64,000 bases of DNA from Clostridia bacterium (GTDB lineage Bacteria > Bacillota > DTU025): the NCBI GenBank assembly GCA_034926675.1, contig JAYFQW010000006.1, forward strand, positions 120,217 through 184,216, in the 5' to 3' direction. Positions 53,835 through 63,934 of this stretch are shown in pieces. Under the pieces are notes generated by a model. The model was not told the DNA's origin. It saw only the letters and a list, made by a program, of their open reading frames with translations, and did not search any database. The position numbers and the translations under genes are program-made. Positions within the stretch are counted from its first letter, which is position 1. Each line of letters opens with the position of its first letter.

Positions 53835-54758
53835 TCACTTTGCCCCTAGCCCTGCAAGATCGAATGCAGGCACATAATCCCGCTCTCTCACGGCTCTCTC
53901 GCCTGACTGGCAGTATCCGTTGTGTAGCCCCAGCTCATCCAGGCGATCCGCCACCCAGCTATACTCGCGCGGATCGACTGGCTCGGATATCTCCGGGAAC
54001 TGCCACGCCCGGTGAGTCGGGAAGTACTGTGACATAAGGCTGACCCAGGTGTCACGGCCCAAGTGAGTCCTCATCCATATCAGCACCTCGTAGGAATCCT
54101 GCGACAGCCCGGGAAGAACCAGATGCCGTATGAGAAGTCCTCTCCTGGCCAGGCCATCAGCGCCGATCACAATATCTCCCACCTGGCGCTTCATCTCGGT
54201 GATCGCTCGGGTCGCCACATCAAAGTAGCCTGGAGCATTGGAGTAACGCACCGCTGCAGAGTCAGAGCAGTATTTGAGATCCGGCAGGTATATATCCACC
54301 AGTCCATCCAGTAGCCGAATGGTCTCCACGTTCTCGTATCCGTTCGTGTTATACACCACTGGCACTCCTAGCCCCCTAGATCTAGCGATCTCAAGAGCGA
54401 GCCCGATCTGCACGGAATAGTGAGTCGGCGACACCAGGTTGATGTTGGCAGCGCGGGCGCCGAGGTCGAGGAAGATGTCGGCAAGCTCCTCGATAGAGAC
54501 TTCCCTGCCAAACCCTCCCCAGCTGATGTCGTGGTTCTGGCAGAACACACACGCAAGGTTGCAGTGGGAAAAGAACACCGTTCCGGAACCCGCAGCCCCA
54601 CTGATGCAGGGCTCCTCCCAATGATGCAGAGCTGCGCGAGCCGCTTTGGGCAGGGCCGCCGCCCTGCACCAGCCCGTCTCGCCCGAAAGCCTATCTACAC
54701 CGCATTGCCTGGGGCATGCAACGCAGTGCGCCAAGGCATCCATACTCAGGCGGAGCAT
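53835..54758 (-). CDS. radical SAM protein, PflX-like
   Basis: The protein has about 307 residues. It starts with cysteines in CVACPRQCGV and the radical SAM motif CNLACVFCQN near residue 68. Conserved stretches such as PTHYSVQIGLALEIARSRGLGVPVVYNTNGYE are shared with the PflX/pyruvate-formate-lyase-activating-like group, whose targets are unknown. The start codon is uncertain: ATG 54758 overlaps pepT by 13 bases, ATG 54743 follows directly after it, and neither has a clear ribosome-binding site. No pyruvate formate-lyase gene is nearby. It resembles the AmrS-like enzyme encoded earlier only in its SAM core. Confidence 0.8.
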   Translation of the reverse strand: MLRLSMDALAHCVACPRQCGVDRLSGETGWCRAAALPKAARAALHHWEEPCISGAAGSGTVFFSHCNLACVFCQNHDISWGGFGREVSIEELADIFLDLGARAANINLVSPTHYSVQIGLALEIARSRGLGVPVVYNTNGYENVETIRLLDGLVDIYLPDLKYCSDSAAVRYSNAPGYFDVATRAITEMKRQVGDIVIGADGLARRGLLIRHLVLPGLSQDSYEVLIWMRTHLGRDTWVSLMSQYFPTHRAWQFPEISEPVDPREYSWVADRLDELGLHNGYCQSGERAVRERDYVPAFDLAGLGAK

Positions 54759-55999
54759 GCCTGCGAGGCCCACAGCCCAGCGAGGTTCACCATAACCTGC
54801 GCCGCCCTTTCCATTCCCTGAACCGAAACCCACTCACCTCTCGAGTGTGCATCGCCGCCCCCAGTGAAGATGTTCGGGGTGAGTATCCCTCCGAAACTCA
54901 GGCGCGCTCCATCGGTGCCGCCCCTGATCGGAATGGTGCTGGGCCTCATGCCGGCCAACCGCATTGCCTCGCGGGCAAACTCCACGGTTCTAGGATCGCG
55001 ATCAAGCGCCTCCTTCATATTCCGATACCCGCCAGTGCGGGTCCACTTGATCTCAGCGCCTGTATTGTGAGCCCGCAAAGCCTCGATACTCCGAAGAAGA
55101 GCCTCCTCGCGCGCCTGGGCCAGTGTGGCATCGAAATCCCTTATTATCAGCTTGATCGCGACGTGCTCGACATTCCCCTCGATATCGTTGGGATGGATGA
55201 AGCCCTCTCTGCCGAAGGTAGTCTCAGGTCGCTGCCCTGCTGGTATCGACGAAATCAGCTGCGCCGCCAGGTGAATGGCATTCACCATCTTCCCACGAGC
55301 GGCGCCGGTGTGGCTGGATACGCCATTGATCGTGACTACGCCGTTCATCGCCTCGAAGGTCTCCTCACTCAGCTCGCCCGAAGCGCCGCCATCGAGAGTG
55401 TAGGCCACTCTTGCTCCGAATTTGTCATAGGGGAACCGTCCCACACCCTTCCCGGTCTCTTCGTCAGGCGTGAATGCAACCCACACTTCGGGCCTGGGCA
55501 CATCGGGATGACTCGTCATCTCTGCCAGCGCCTGCACTATAGCGGCGATTCCGGCCTTGTCGTCGGCGCCAAGCAAGGTGGATCCATCGGATGTGATGAT
55601 GTCCTCCCCCACCGCGCCCGCAAGGCTCGGAGAGTCAGCAGGCGAGAGAATGACACCGTGTCCGACGTGGATCTCGCCTCCCTGGTACTCCCTGTGCATC
55701 ACGGGAACAACGCCGGCGCCCGGAACACCCGGGACTGTATCAAGATGCGCCATGAAGCCAACGGCTGGAGCAGGCTGATCCAGGTTCGAAGGAAGACGAC
55801 CGATCACAAAACAGTGTTCATCCACACAGACGTCGGAGAGGCCCAGCCCTAGCAACTCCGTTTCGAGCACGCGGGCCAGGTCCCACTGCCCCGGAGTACT
55901 CGGCGTATCATCGGTCAGGTCGGAACTCTGCGTGTTGACCTTCACGTACTGCATGAATTTCTCGGACACGCCCTCTGCCAGTAGTGCATGATCTGTCAT
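54746..55999 (-). CDS. pepT: peptidase T (tripeptidase)
   Basis: PepT releases the N-terminal residue of tripeptides. From ATG 55999 (GGAGGCGGAG upstream) the protein has 417 residues, the usual length. M20 metal-site motifs are FMAHLDTVPG near residue 80, LLGADDKAG near 140 and FTPDEETGKG near 170; the last His ligand region reads GGGDAHSRGEW. It overlaps the radical SAM gene at its 3' end. A start at 56023 would overlap the flavodoxin-like gene and is less likely. Confidence 0.93.
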   Translation of the reverse strand: MTDHALLAEGVSEKFMQYVKVNTQSSDLTDDTPSTPGQWDLARVLETELLGLGLSDVCVDEHCFVIGRLPSNLDQPAPAVGFMAHLDTVPGVPGAGVVPVMHREYQGGEIHVGHGVILSPADSPSLAGAVGEDIITSDGSTLLGADDKAGIAAIVQALAEMTSHPDVPRPEVWVAFTPDEETGKGVGRFPYDKFGARVAYTLDGGASGELSEETFEAMNGVVTINGVSSHTGAARGKMVNAIHLAAQLISSIPAGQRPETTFGREGFIHPNDIEGNVEHVAIKLIIRDFDATLAQAREEALLRSIEALRAHNTGAEIKWTRTGGYRNMKEALDRDPRTVEFAREAMRLAGMRPSTIPIRGGTDGARLSFGGILTPNIFTGGGDAHSRGEWVSVQGMERAAQVMVNLAGLWASQACSA

Positions 56000-56016
56000 A
56001 GACTCCGCCTCCATAC

Positions 56017-56520
56017 TCACCAAACCGACGGTCGGAGCAGTTGCTCCACGATGTCATCAGCTTTCCTCATGCATTGATCTGGGTTCATGACCATGGGCCT
56101 CTTCACAGCATCCTCATAGATGATCATCCCGCCCGCCTTCTCAACCTTGGCCTTGATCTGGCGCAGCTGACCCTCTGCGTTGGGCCCGCCCATAGTCGCA
56201 AACACGCCAACACGGCGTCCCACCGCATCCGGCATGCTGTTGAGAAAGGTATTGAGTTCGGCCGGGGCCCTTCCAGCGAACACCGGACCGGCGATCAGCA
56301 CTAGCTCGTGCGCGCGGAGGGATCGCGGAGCTCCCTCCTTGAGCCGCGCTTCGCGTTTCCGAAATGCGGCCCACCCTGCTGCCGCGTAGCTCATGGCCTT
56401 AACAGGTTCAAGGGAGCAATATTCCACCTTGTGGCCGCGGGATTCGAGAGAAGCCCCTATCGCCTTCATCAGCCGTTCTGTTGCGCCGCTTCTGGAGTAA
56501 TAAACAAGCAAAGCTCTCAC
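56017..56520 (-). CDS. flavodoxin-like protein
   Basis: The 167-residue protein has a flavodoxin-like fold starting RALLVYYSRSGATERLMKAI, a phosphate-binding loop for FMN, with LIAGPVFAGRAPAELNTFL near residue 78 and GVFATMGGPNAEGQL near 105. It lies upstream of pepT. GTG 56520 has GGAGGG 9 bases upstream. It may serve as an electron carrier or a flavin oxidoreductase; no redox partner is evident. Confidence 0.85.
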   Translation of the reverse strand: MRALLVYYSRSGATERLMKAIGASLESRGHKVEYCSLEPVKAMSYAAAGWAAFRKREARLKEGAPRSLRAHELVLIAGPVFAGRAPAELNTFLNSMPDAVGRRVGVFATMGGPNAEGQLRQIKAKVEKAGGMIIYEDAVKRPMVMNPDQCMRKADDIVEQLLRPSVW

Positions 56521-56554
56521 TTGTGATCGCCCTCCTCATCGCCTGGATGCACAC

Positions 56555-56853
56555 CTATATACAATTCGACGACAAGCCGGTCATACCTGTGTCAGCGGAT
56601 ATCGGAGGTGAATCAGCTAGCTGCATTAGGATGTCCTTGAATGGCATCATGCCTGGGACTGGCCTGATGGTCGCGAACGGATACGGCGCGACGACAACCT
56701 TCGCTTTCATGAGCTTGCCAACGAGTCGGCGCCCTTGTGCTTCGGGATAGCGCGAAGCATCTCTTCAAGGGCTGCAATCTTGTCTTCAGTCGCAGTGGCC
56801 CGCTTGAACGCCTCCCCAGCCTCCATGTACTGCGGCGTGAAGTTAGCAGGCAT
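56555..56853 (-). pseudogene. decayed DRG/Obg-type GTPase remnant
   Basis: An ATG at 56853, 8 bases after GGAGGTG, opens a frame reading MPANFTPQYMEAGEAF and EDKIAALEEMLRAIPKHKGAD, the N terminus of DRG-type GTPases. The frame is then lost, and in another frame VVVAPYPFATIRPVPGMMPF and ILMQLADSPPISAD follow, the switch I/G3 region. The P-loop part is deleted between them, and the gene ends 70 bases later without the remaining G4/G5 and TGS parts. It lies between pullulanase and the flavodoxin-like gene. The start signal is still good, so a short peptide may be made. Confidence 0.75.
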
Positions 56854-56874
56854 GCGCAACTCACCTCCAAGCTG

Positions 56875-58824
56875 TCACTTGAAGAGCACAGCAGCGCTGA
56901 TCGGGGCGACCACCACCGACGTGTGTTGATCATCACAGGCGCCAACCGGCAGGAATCTGAATGCACCCCGCCTGAGCGATTGGACGCCGGCACGCATCCC
57001 GGCGACTGCCGCCTTCCAGGGCCCTCCTGACGGAAGGGCCAGTTCAACAGGGTTCCTGTTCGCGTTGTAGATCACAACGATGGTCTCCCAGTCATCCCCA
57101 GCTGCCTTTCCGTCGATGGAGAACGCGATTACGCCCGCGGGCACGCGAAGGAATCTCAGATTCCTGGCGATATCAGCGGTTGACGCCATGCGAAAAGCGG
57201 GGTGAGAGCGCCTCATCTGGATCAGGCCCCGATAGTAATCGAACACCGCCCGATACTCGCCCTTTCGACCCCAATCGAACCCGTTGACACTATCCCCTGC
57301 ACAGTAGCTGTTTCGGTTGCCGCCCTTAGTGCGAAGGATCTCGGCTCCGCCCTCAATGAACGGGATCCCCTGAGAAGTGAGTATGATGGCCTGCGCCAGG
57401 AGATCCAGCCTAATCTGATCGGACTTCGAATCGAATGGACTAGATCGGACGATCTTGTCCCATAGAGTCAGGTTATCGTGACACGACACGTAGTTCACAG
57501 ACTCCCCAGGGGCCTGTGCAAAATCATGTATCTCCTGGGAATAGCGGATCGCACCCACAACACCGCTCATCACCGCCAGTTCGCGCCCTGGCGCCCCAGT
57601 CGCATAGCCCTGTCCGGCGCCGTCGTTGTCTCCCTTGATCGCATTGCGGAAGCCATCGTTGAACAGTGCGACACCGAGGGAACGCTGTCGGCCTTTTGTG
57701 AACATTCTGGAGGTCGGCAGCCCCGAAGGACCGCCGGACCACGGTTCGCCGTAGATGAGCAGAGTGGGGTCAATGGTCCTCATGCTGGAGGCTATCTCCT
57801 TGACCGTCTCGTAGTCGATGAGAGCCATGAGGTCAAAACGGAACCCGTCCACACGGTACTCGCGCACCCAGTACTTGAGCGAGTCAAGCACAAGCTTTCT
57901 CACCATCGGTCTCTCAGTAGCGAGCTCATTTCCGCACCCGGATCCGTTGGTGAATCGGCAGGCTCCACCTGTACGATGATAGTAGTCGGGAACGATGAGG
58001 TGGTACGGCGAATCCTCCACTGTGTAGGTGTGGTTGAACACGACATCCAGTATCACCCTGATCCCTGCCTGGTGCATCGCCTGCACCAGGCGCTTCACCT
58101 CAGTGATTCTGGCCGTTCCACACTCCGGCGCGATGGAATACGAGCCCTCAGGGACGAAAAAGTGGTAAGGATCATATCCCCAGTTGTAGGCCTGTGAGTC
58201 TGACTCGTCCACAGATGCGTAGTCCATTATGGGCATGAGATGCACATGGGTGACTCCCAGCTCTACCAGATGGTCAATGCCTGTTCGGACCATACCTGGG
58301 CCTCGTGTGCCTCTCTCGGAAAGACCAAGGTACTTCCCGCGGTGGGCTGCGCCGGATGTGCGCGATACGGTGTAGTCCCGCACGTGCGTTTCATACACAA
58401 CTGCATCAGTCGGTCGGCAGAACGGCGGGCGCTCGTCCCCCGCCCATCCCTGGGGATTAGTTGCAGCGAGATCGACCACAATGCCCCGCACACCATTGAG
58501 TGTGAGGGCGCGAGCGTATGGATCAACAGCCTCGTTCACGCCACCTCCGTGGCGAACTCTGTACGTATAGCAGATTCCAGCCAGATCGCCGGCAACCGAC
58601 GCAACCCATGTTCCATCGCAATCCGGATGCATCTCCACGACCTCGCAGGCTAAAGAGTCCGGGGTAGCGTACAAAGCAACCCACGCTGCGAGCGCAGTGG
58701 GGGCGAACACCCGGAACTGCGTGGATGCAGACGAGTAGACTGCCCCAAGATCATCGCCCGGATAGTACAACTCGAAGAGCTCCTGACCGCCGACGGCAAC
58801 AGCAGGAGATGCCCCAAGGCCCAT
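56875..58824 (-). CDS. pulA: type I pullulanase (GH13)
   Basis: The enzyme hydrolyses alpha-1,6 bonds in pullulan, limit dextrins or glycogen. From ATG 58824 (GGAGGTG 6 bases upstream) it has 649 residues and no signal peptide, so it is cytoplasmic. Residues 35-115 are a CBM48-like domain (FRVFAPTALAAWVALY). The pullulanase signature YNWGYDPYHFF is near 220, region I DVVFNHTYT near 265, region II VDGFRFDLM with the nucleophile Asp near 345, region III with acid/base Glu in LLIYGEPWSGG near 375, and region IV VNYVSCHDN near 455. It complements the GH57 and glycogen-type genes at 6-14 kb. Confidence 0.92.
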   Translation of the reverse strand: MGLGASPAVAVGGQELFELYYPGDDLGAVYSSASTQFRVFAPTALAAWVALYATPDSLACEVVEMHPDCDGTWVASVAGDLAGICYTYRVRHGGGVNEAVDPYARALTLNGVRGIVVDLAATNPQGWAGDERPPFCRPTDAVVYETHVRDYTVSRTSGAAHRGKYLGLSERGTRGPGMVRTGIDHLVELGVTHVHLMPIMDYASVDESDSQAYNWGYDPYHFFVPEGSYSIAPECGTARITEVKRLVQAMHQAGIRVILDVVFNHTYTVEDSPYHLIVPDYYHRTGGACRFTNGSGCGNELATERPMVRKLVLDSLKYWVREYRVDGFRFDLMALIDYETVKEIASSMRTIDPTLLIYGEPWSGGPSGLPTSRMFTKGRQRSLGVALFNDGFRNAIKGDNDGAGQGYATGAPGRELAVMSGVVGAIRYSQEIHDFAQAPGESVNYVSCHDNLTLWDKIVRSSPFDSKSDQIRLDLLAQAIILTSQGIPFIEGGAEILRTKGGNRNSYCAGDSVNGFDWGRKGEYRAVFDYYRGLIQMRRSHPAFRMASTADIARNLRFLRVPAGVIAFSIDGKAAGDDWETIVVIYNANRNPVELALPSGGPWKAAVAGMRAGVQSLRRGAFRFLPVGACDDQHTSVVVAPISAAVLFK

Positions 58825-58915
58825 ATCGTCCACCTCCTCAAAACCCGCATCTAGCTGCCTGTTATATGATATACCACAGCCCGAACGGTGTCCACCCAAC
58901 CGCGCGCACCTTTCC

Positions 58916-60754
58916 CTACCTGTTTGCGAAAAAGGATTCCATCTCAGTAAGGCATCTTTCGAACACATCGAGGGCCTTCACGACTGGCTCCGGGGAGGCC
59001 ATGTCGACCCCTGCGCCTCGAAGCAGGTCAATCGGGTACTTAGAACTCCCTCCGGAGAGGAACTCGATGTACCTCTCGCGGGCAGGAACCCCCTCTGAAA
59101 TGATCTTGTTGGCCAAAGCCACAGCGGCGGAGTAGCCTGTGGCGTACTGGTACACGTAGAACGCGTTATAGAAATGGGGTATCCTTGCCCACTCCGCAGC
59201 GATCGCCTCGTCGTGCACGATCTCCGGCCCGTAGTAGGCCCTGTTCAGTTCGATGTATTTCTCGCACATAGCCTCCGGGGTGAGCGCCTGTCCAGATTCG
59301 AACATCCGGTGGGCCTCGCGTTCGAACTCAGCGAACATCGTCTGCCTGAACACGGTGCCTCTGAACTCCTCAAGGCAGTGGTTTAGCAGATACATGCGGC
59401 GCACTGGGTCGGTTGTCTTCCTCAGAAGGTGCTCCATGAGAAGAACCTCATTGACGGTGGATGCCACCTCAGCGACGAAGATCGAGTAGTCGGAGTATAC
59501 GAACGGTTGCCTGGACCAGGAGTAGTGGAAATGCATCGCGTGGCCCATCTCGTGAGCAAGCGTGAACGCATTGTTCAGAGTGTCCTGCCAGTTCAGCAAC
59601 ACATACGGATGCGCTCCGTAGGCGCCCCACGAGTAGGCGCCAGAGGTCTTGCCCCGGTTTTCCGCCACGTCGACCCATCCCATCTCAAGCCCCGCCGAGA
59701 GCTGGGCTCCGTAGGCCTCACCCAGGGGGTGCAGGCCCTCCTTCACCATCTCTCTCGCCTCATCATACGATACCTTCCAATCGATATCAGGAATGATCGG
59801 GACGTAGATATCATACATGTGCAGTTCATCGAGGCCTAGCGACCTCTTTCGCAGCGCCACATATCGATGCATCAGATCCAGCCTGCTCCTCACCGCATCG
59901 ATGAGATTGCCATACACATCCACAGGGATGTTGTCACGGTCGAGGAACCCAGCCAGTGAGGAGTCATACTTCCGCACCCGAGTGTTGAAGGCATCTGCCT
60001 TCACCGACGCGGAATACGAGGCGGAAATCGTGTTGAGAAGAGATCTGTAGGATGAGTAGAGGGCATCGAACGCATCCTTCCTCACCCTCCTGTCACGGCT
60101 CTCCATGAACTTGATAAATCGGCCCTTGGTTACCTCCACGCTGTTCCCACCCTCATCAACGATGGATGGGAACCTGACGTCCGCATTGTTCAGCATTGAG
60201 AATATGGTCGACGCCCCGTGACCCATCTCGGCTGCCATAGCGATGATTCGCTCTTCAGCTACGGTAAGAGTATGGGCGCGTCGGCGCGCAACACTGTGAA
60301 GGTACTGCCTGTAAAGACCCAGACCTGGCGTATCACAGATGAACCGCTCCAAGCTCTCTTCGGGTATGGCCAAGATCTCCGGACTCACAAAAGAAGCAGC
60401 TGAGCCCACTTCCACCGCAAGGCTGGCTGCCCGATCATGCATCGCCTGGTATTTCGGATTTGCATTATCTTCGTCCTTACGCATATGGGTGTAGACGAAT
60501 ACCCTGGATGCGAGCTCCTCAATCTCGTCCTTAAGCTCCAGGCCTGCGAGAAGAGTCAATCCGTCCGTGCCCAGCCGTCCGGCGAAGGCGCCAAGTTCCG
60601 GCAGCTTGAACTTGATGATCGACATGTCAGCCTCGACCATCTCGTCCGATCCGTAGATGTCCTCAAGCTTCCACTTGAGCGAGACGGGAACATCCTTCCT
60701 CTCGGGGATATCCTCTACATTCTCATGTGACAACAAGCAATCATCTCCATTCAT
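58916..60754 (-). CDS. pepF: oligoendopeptidase F
   Basis: PepF is a cytoplasmic M3B zinc metallopeptidase cleaving oligopeptides. The 612-residue protein has the helical N-terminal part and the zinc-binding TLAHEMGHAMHFHYS near residue 395 with the third ligand Glu in FVAEVASTVNEVL near 423. A conserved C-terminal segment is FYVYQYATGYSAA near 545. It is downstream of no peptide transporter. The ATG at 60754 lacks a strong ribosome-binding site; a start further in cannot be excluded. Confidence 0.95.
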   Translation of the reverse strand: MNGDDCLLSHENVEDIPERKDVPVSLKWKLEDIYGSDEMVEADMSIIKFKLPELGAFAGRLGTDGLTLLAGLELKDEIEELASRVFVYTHMRKDEDNANPKYQAMHDRAASLAVEVGSAASFVSPEILAIPEESLERFICDTPGLGLYRQYLHSVARRRAHTLTVAEERIIAMAAEMGHGASTIFSMLNNADVRFPSIVDEGGNSVEVTKGRFIKFMESRDRRVRKDAFDALYSSYRSLLNTISASYSASVKADAFNTRVRKYDSSLAGFLDRDNIPVDVYGNLIDAVRSRLDLMHRYVALRKRSLGLDELHMYDIYVPIIPDIDWKVSYDEAREMVKEGLHPLGEAYGAQLSAGLEMGWVDVAENRGKTSGAYSWGAYGAHPYVLLNWQDTLNNAFTLAHEMGHAMHFHYSWSRQPFVYSDYSIFVAEVASTVNEVLLMEHLLRKTTDPVRRMYLLNHCLEEFRGTVFRQTMFAEFEREAHRMFESGQALTPEAMCEKYIELNRAYYGPEIVHDEAIAAEWARIPHFYNAFYVYQYATGYSAAVALANKIISEGVPARERYIEFLSGGSSKYPIDLLRGAGVDMASPEPVVKALDVFERCLTEMESFFANR

Positions 60755-60788
60755 TGGTCAGTGGACCAGGATCACACACGCGCGCCGG

Positions 60789-62237
60789 TCAAGGTACTAG
60801 TTGTTCGTCCTCTCCCAGAGGAATTCCTGTTTCAATGTCTGGGTCGCCGTCAAGCCCTATGTCCGAAGGGACGGCGCGCCGAGCCACGGCCTTACCTTTC
60901 CACTTACCTGTCCGGTAATACAGGTATGTGAGCAACAGGCCAACATAGGGGCCCACTGCCATTCCAGCCCACACTCCCTCAGCTCCGAGGCTAGTGCGGG
61001 AGAGAACCGTGACCAGCGGGATTCTGATCAGCCACAGCGAGGCCAGGGTGATGAAGAAGGTGGGCAGAGTATCGCCCGCACCTCGCAACACCCCTGCCAC
61101 CACGAACATCGCCGCCAATGGGATGAATGCCAGAGCGCTCCACCTCAGATACGCTGAGCCCGCAGCCAAGACCGCTGCATCCTTGGCGAACGACGCGAGG
61201 AGGACTCGTGGAATCAGAAGGGCCACAGCGGCCACCACGGCAGTGATCGACATCGCCAGAATGCTTCCCCACTTGACCGCCTGCTCCACTCTGTCCTCGC
61301 GTCCGGCGCCCAGGTTCTGCCCAACCAGGGCCGAAACAGCAAGCCCCACACTCATTGCAGGCATGAACGCGAACTGCTCAATGCGGCTGCCGGCGCCGGC
61401 TCCAGCCACCGCCACACTGCCGAATCTGTTCAGAATGGAGTTCACAACCATCATGCCCATAGACATCACAGTCTGCTGGGCGCCCGCGGGAAGGCCGATC
61501 TTCATGGTAAGCCATGTGAGATCCCAATCCAGACGCAGCAGGCCCCTGAGGCTGTCCGCCACGTGCATCTTGCGGATCAGGTGCATGATGGCAAGCAATG
61601 CGGAGAATGCCTGTGAGATTACGGTCGCCCAGGCCGCGCCGGCCACCCCCATCTTCGGGAACGGGCCGATACCGAATATCATGATCGGATCGAGTATGAT
61701 GTTCATTATGGTTGCGGCCGCAAGGAAAGTCATCGGGGTTTGGGAATCACCCAGGCCCCGCAGTATGGAGCTGGAAACGCTATAGATGAATGTCGGCAGC
61801 AGGCCAAGCATGTATATCCCTAGGTAGACTGCCGCCGTTTCGATGATGTCTGGCGGTGCATTGAGCAGCCGAAGCAGAGGCCATCGAATGATGTAGCCGA
61901 GCCCTGCGAGGCCAAGCCCGAGAATGCTCAGGAGTGTGAGAGAGTTGGCGACCGTCGCATGGACCTTATCGTGAAGGCGCGCTCCGTAGTATTGCGACAC
62001 CAACGTGGTTGTGGCCAGAGTAAGCCCCGTGATCAACGCTATGAGCGCGAATATTACGGGAAAACCAACAGAGACCGCGGCAAGCGCCTGCGGCCCCAGA
62101 TACCTTCCAACCCAGATGCTGTCCACCGTATTGTACGCCGCCTGCAGCAGATTGCCTATGAACATCGGCATCGCGAACGCCAGCAGATGCCTTGGCATGC
62201 TTCCGGTGGTGAAGTCCCTCGCCCGCTTCGATTCCAT
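60789..62237 (-). CDS. MATE family efflux transporter
   Basis: This 482-residue protein has twelve predicted hydrophobic segments in two related halves, as in MATE Na+- or H+-coupled exporters. Family features are MPRHLLAFAMPMFIGNLLQAAYNTVDSIWVG at the N terminus and GAGSRIEQFAFMPAMSVGLAVSALVGQNLGAG in the second half. It ends with a polar cytoplasmic tail. It lies 22 bases after a Na/Pi cotransporter gene, so both could be in one transcript. The substrate is unknown. Confidence 0.9.
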   Translation of the reverse strand: MESKRARDFTTGSMPRHLLAFAMPMFIGNLLQAAYNTVDSIWVGRYLGPQALAAVSVGFPVIFALIALITGLTLATTTLVSQYYGARLHDKVHATVANSLTLLSILGLGLAGLGYIIRWPLLRLLNAPPDIIETAAVYLGIYMLGLLPTFIYSVSSSILRGLGDSQTPMTFLAAATIMNIILDPIMIFGIGPFPKMGVAGAAWATVISQAFSALLAIMHLIRKMHVADSLRGLLRLDWDLTWLTMKIGLPAGAQQTVMSMGMMVVNSILNRFGSVAVAGAGAGSRIEQFAFMPAMSVGLAVSALVGQNLGAGREDRVEQAVKWGSILAMSITAVVAAVALLIPRVLLASFAKDAAVLAAGSAYLRWSALAFIPLAAMFVVAGVLRGAGDTLPTFFITLASLWLIRIPLVTVLSRTSLGAEGVWAGMAVGPYVGLLLTYLYYRTGKWKGKAVARRAVPSDIGLDGDPDIETGIPLGEDEQLVP

Positions 62238-62259
62238 ATGGCCCGCGGTTCCTCCTAAC

Positions 62260-63930
62260 TCACGCCTTCGGTTTGGACTCGGCCTTCTCCACCCGATCCA
62301 CCCTTGGGCTCTTCCTGCCGAGTACTGCGTCGGCTAGATTCACAGCGAGGTCTCCCACACGCTCCAGGTTATTCATCAGCTCCACAAAGACCACGCCTGA
62401 CCCTGACACGCACTTGCCTTCGTTGAGCCGGTAGATGTGGTTCACCCTAAGCTGGTCCGTCAGGTCGTCAAGCCGCCTATGCATGGAATACACTTCCGCG
62501 GCGGCTTCCTCGTCTCCGTCGGAAAGGGCATCGGTCCCTCTACGCACTATGCTATCAGCGAGGTCCATGACCTCTCGAAGTTCAACCGCTGCCTCGTCGG
62601 AAAACGACAGTTTCATGTCGTATTTCTGCCTGGCGTACGACATCATCTGCTCCGCCATATCGCCCATCCGTTCAACATCGCCCACGGAGTGCATGAGCCC
62701 GGTGAGCCTTGCGGACTGCTGCTCATTGAGCGAGCTCTTGGTTACCATGTCGGACAGATACAACACTACCTCCCTGTTAAGCCCATCGACGGTCTCCTCA
62801 CGAGTCGAGATGTCCGAATCTAGCTGGGCAGTGTATCCATTGAGCAGAGCGGACCGCGCATTCCCAAGCATGGCGTGGACGATGTTCGCCATCCTCACCG
62901 TCTCCGCTGTCGCAAGGTCCAGCGCCACCGCTGGAGTGTTCAACATTCGCTTGTCCAGATACTTAGGTCCAGTCTCCTCCACAACATCGTGACCTGGGAT
63001 CATCCTGGTCACGATCCTCTCTAGGAGCGCAGTGCCTGGCAACCAGATGCAGGTGTTTAGCAGGTTGAATATGGTATGGGCATTGGCAATCTGCCTCTGT
63101 ATGTCGGAAGCGGGGGAAACTGACTTTACGAGCCAGCTGAAAGGAGTGAGGAACGGCATGACCACAACCGCGCCGAACACGTTGAACAGAAGGTGGGCGA
63201 GAGCCGTGCGCCTCGCAGTCCGATTCGTACCTATGCTCGCGAGCATTGCGGTGATGCATGTCCCGATGTTGTCTCCTAAGAGAATGGGAATGGCCACGTT
63301 GATGGTCACGATTTCAGGAGATGCGATGGCAACCGCCATGAGCATTCCGATGGTGGCCGCACTGCTCTGCACCACCAGGGTCATTCCAAGCCCCACGAGC
63401 AGCCCAAGAATGGGTCGGGCGCCAAAGGTCCTCATGGCGTTCATGAACGCCTGGCTTTCACGGAGAGGCGCAACGGCAGCGGTCATCGTGGAAAGCCCTA
63501 GGAATAGAATCCCGAAGCCCAGGATCACCTGGGCGACGCTTTTCCACACCTTTCTGCGGGCCAGCAAGTACATAAGGAAGCCGATGCCTATGGCCGGCAG
63601 CGCATAGTCGGCCAGGTTAAACGCTATGAGCTGAGCCGTGACTGTGGTGCCGATGTTGGCGCCCATTATGACTCCAAGCGTCTGCCTGAGAGTCATGAGG
63701 CCTGCGTTCACGAAGCTTACCAACATGACAGTTGTGGCGCTGCTGCTCTGCATCACTGCCGTCACTATGGCGCCCACAAGAACGCCCTTGATTGGGCTTG
63801 ACGTGAGGACCTCGAGCACATGCCTCATCTGCTCGCCCGCCGCGCGCCGCAGGCCTTCGCCTGTGAGTGTCATCCCGTACAGGAATAAGCCCAGACCCCC
63901 AACTATCCCAAACAACATGCTCCGTCCCAT
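62260..63930 (-). CDS. Na/Pi cotransporter family protein with PhoU-like domain
   Basis: This 556-residue protein (ATG 63930) is a NptA/SLC34-like sodium-phosphate cotransporter. The two inverted-repeat signature motifs are AVMQSSSATTVMLVSF near residue 60 and LVVQSSAATIGMLM near 195. Eight or so membrane segments run to about 330, followed by a helical PhoU-like cytoplasmic domain to the end (TGLMHSVGDVERMGDMAEQMM near 415). It probably adjusts phosphate transport. The start lies 4 bases after the stop of the preceding gene at the window edge. Confidence 0.92.
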   Translation of the reverse strand: MGRSMLFGIVGGLGLFLYGMTLTGEGLRRAAGEQMRHVLEVLTSSPIKGVLVGAIVTAVMQSSSATTVMLVSFVNAGLMTLRQTLGVIMGANIGTTVTAQLIAFNLADYALPAIGIGFLMYLLARRKVWKSVAQVILGFGILFLGLSTMTAAVAPLRESQAFMNAMRTFGARPILGLLVGLGMTLVVQSSAATIGMLMAVAIASPEIVTINVAIPILLGDNIGTCITAMLASIGTNRTARRTALAHLLFNVFGAVVVMPFLTPFSWLVKSVSPASDIQRQIANAHTIFNLLNTCIWLPGTALLERIVTRMIPGHDVVEETGPKYLDKRMLNTPAVALDLATAETVRMANIVHAMLGNARSALLNGYTAQLDSDISTREETVDGLNREVVLYLSDMVTKSSLNEQQSARLTGLMHSVGDVERMGDMAEQMMSYARQKYDMKLSFSDEAAVELREVMDLADSIVRRGTDALSDGDEEAAAEVYSMHRRLDDLTDQLRVNHIYRLNEGKCVSGSGVVFVELMNNLERVGDLAVNLADAVLGRKSPRVDRVEKAESKPKA

Positions 63931-63934
63931 ACTA

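Noticed and set aside
54716..55852. 378-codon plus-strand frame opposite pepT
   Set aside because: It mirrors the pepT coding sequence, which has clear M20 peptidase motifs.
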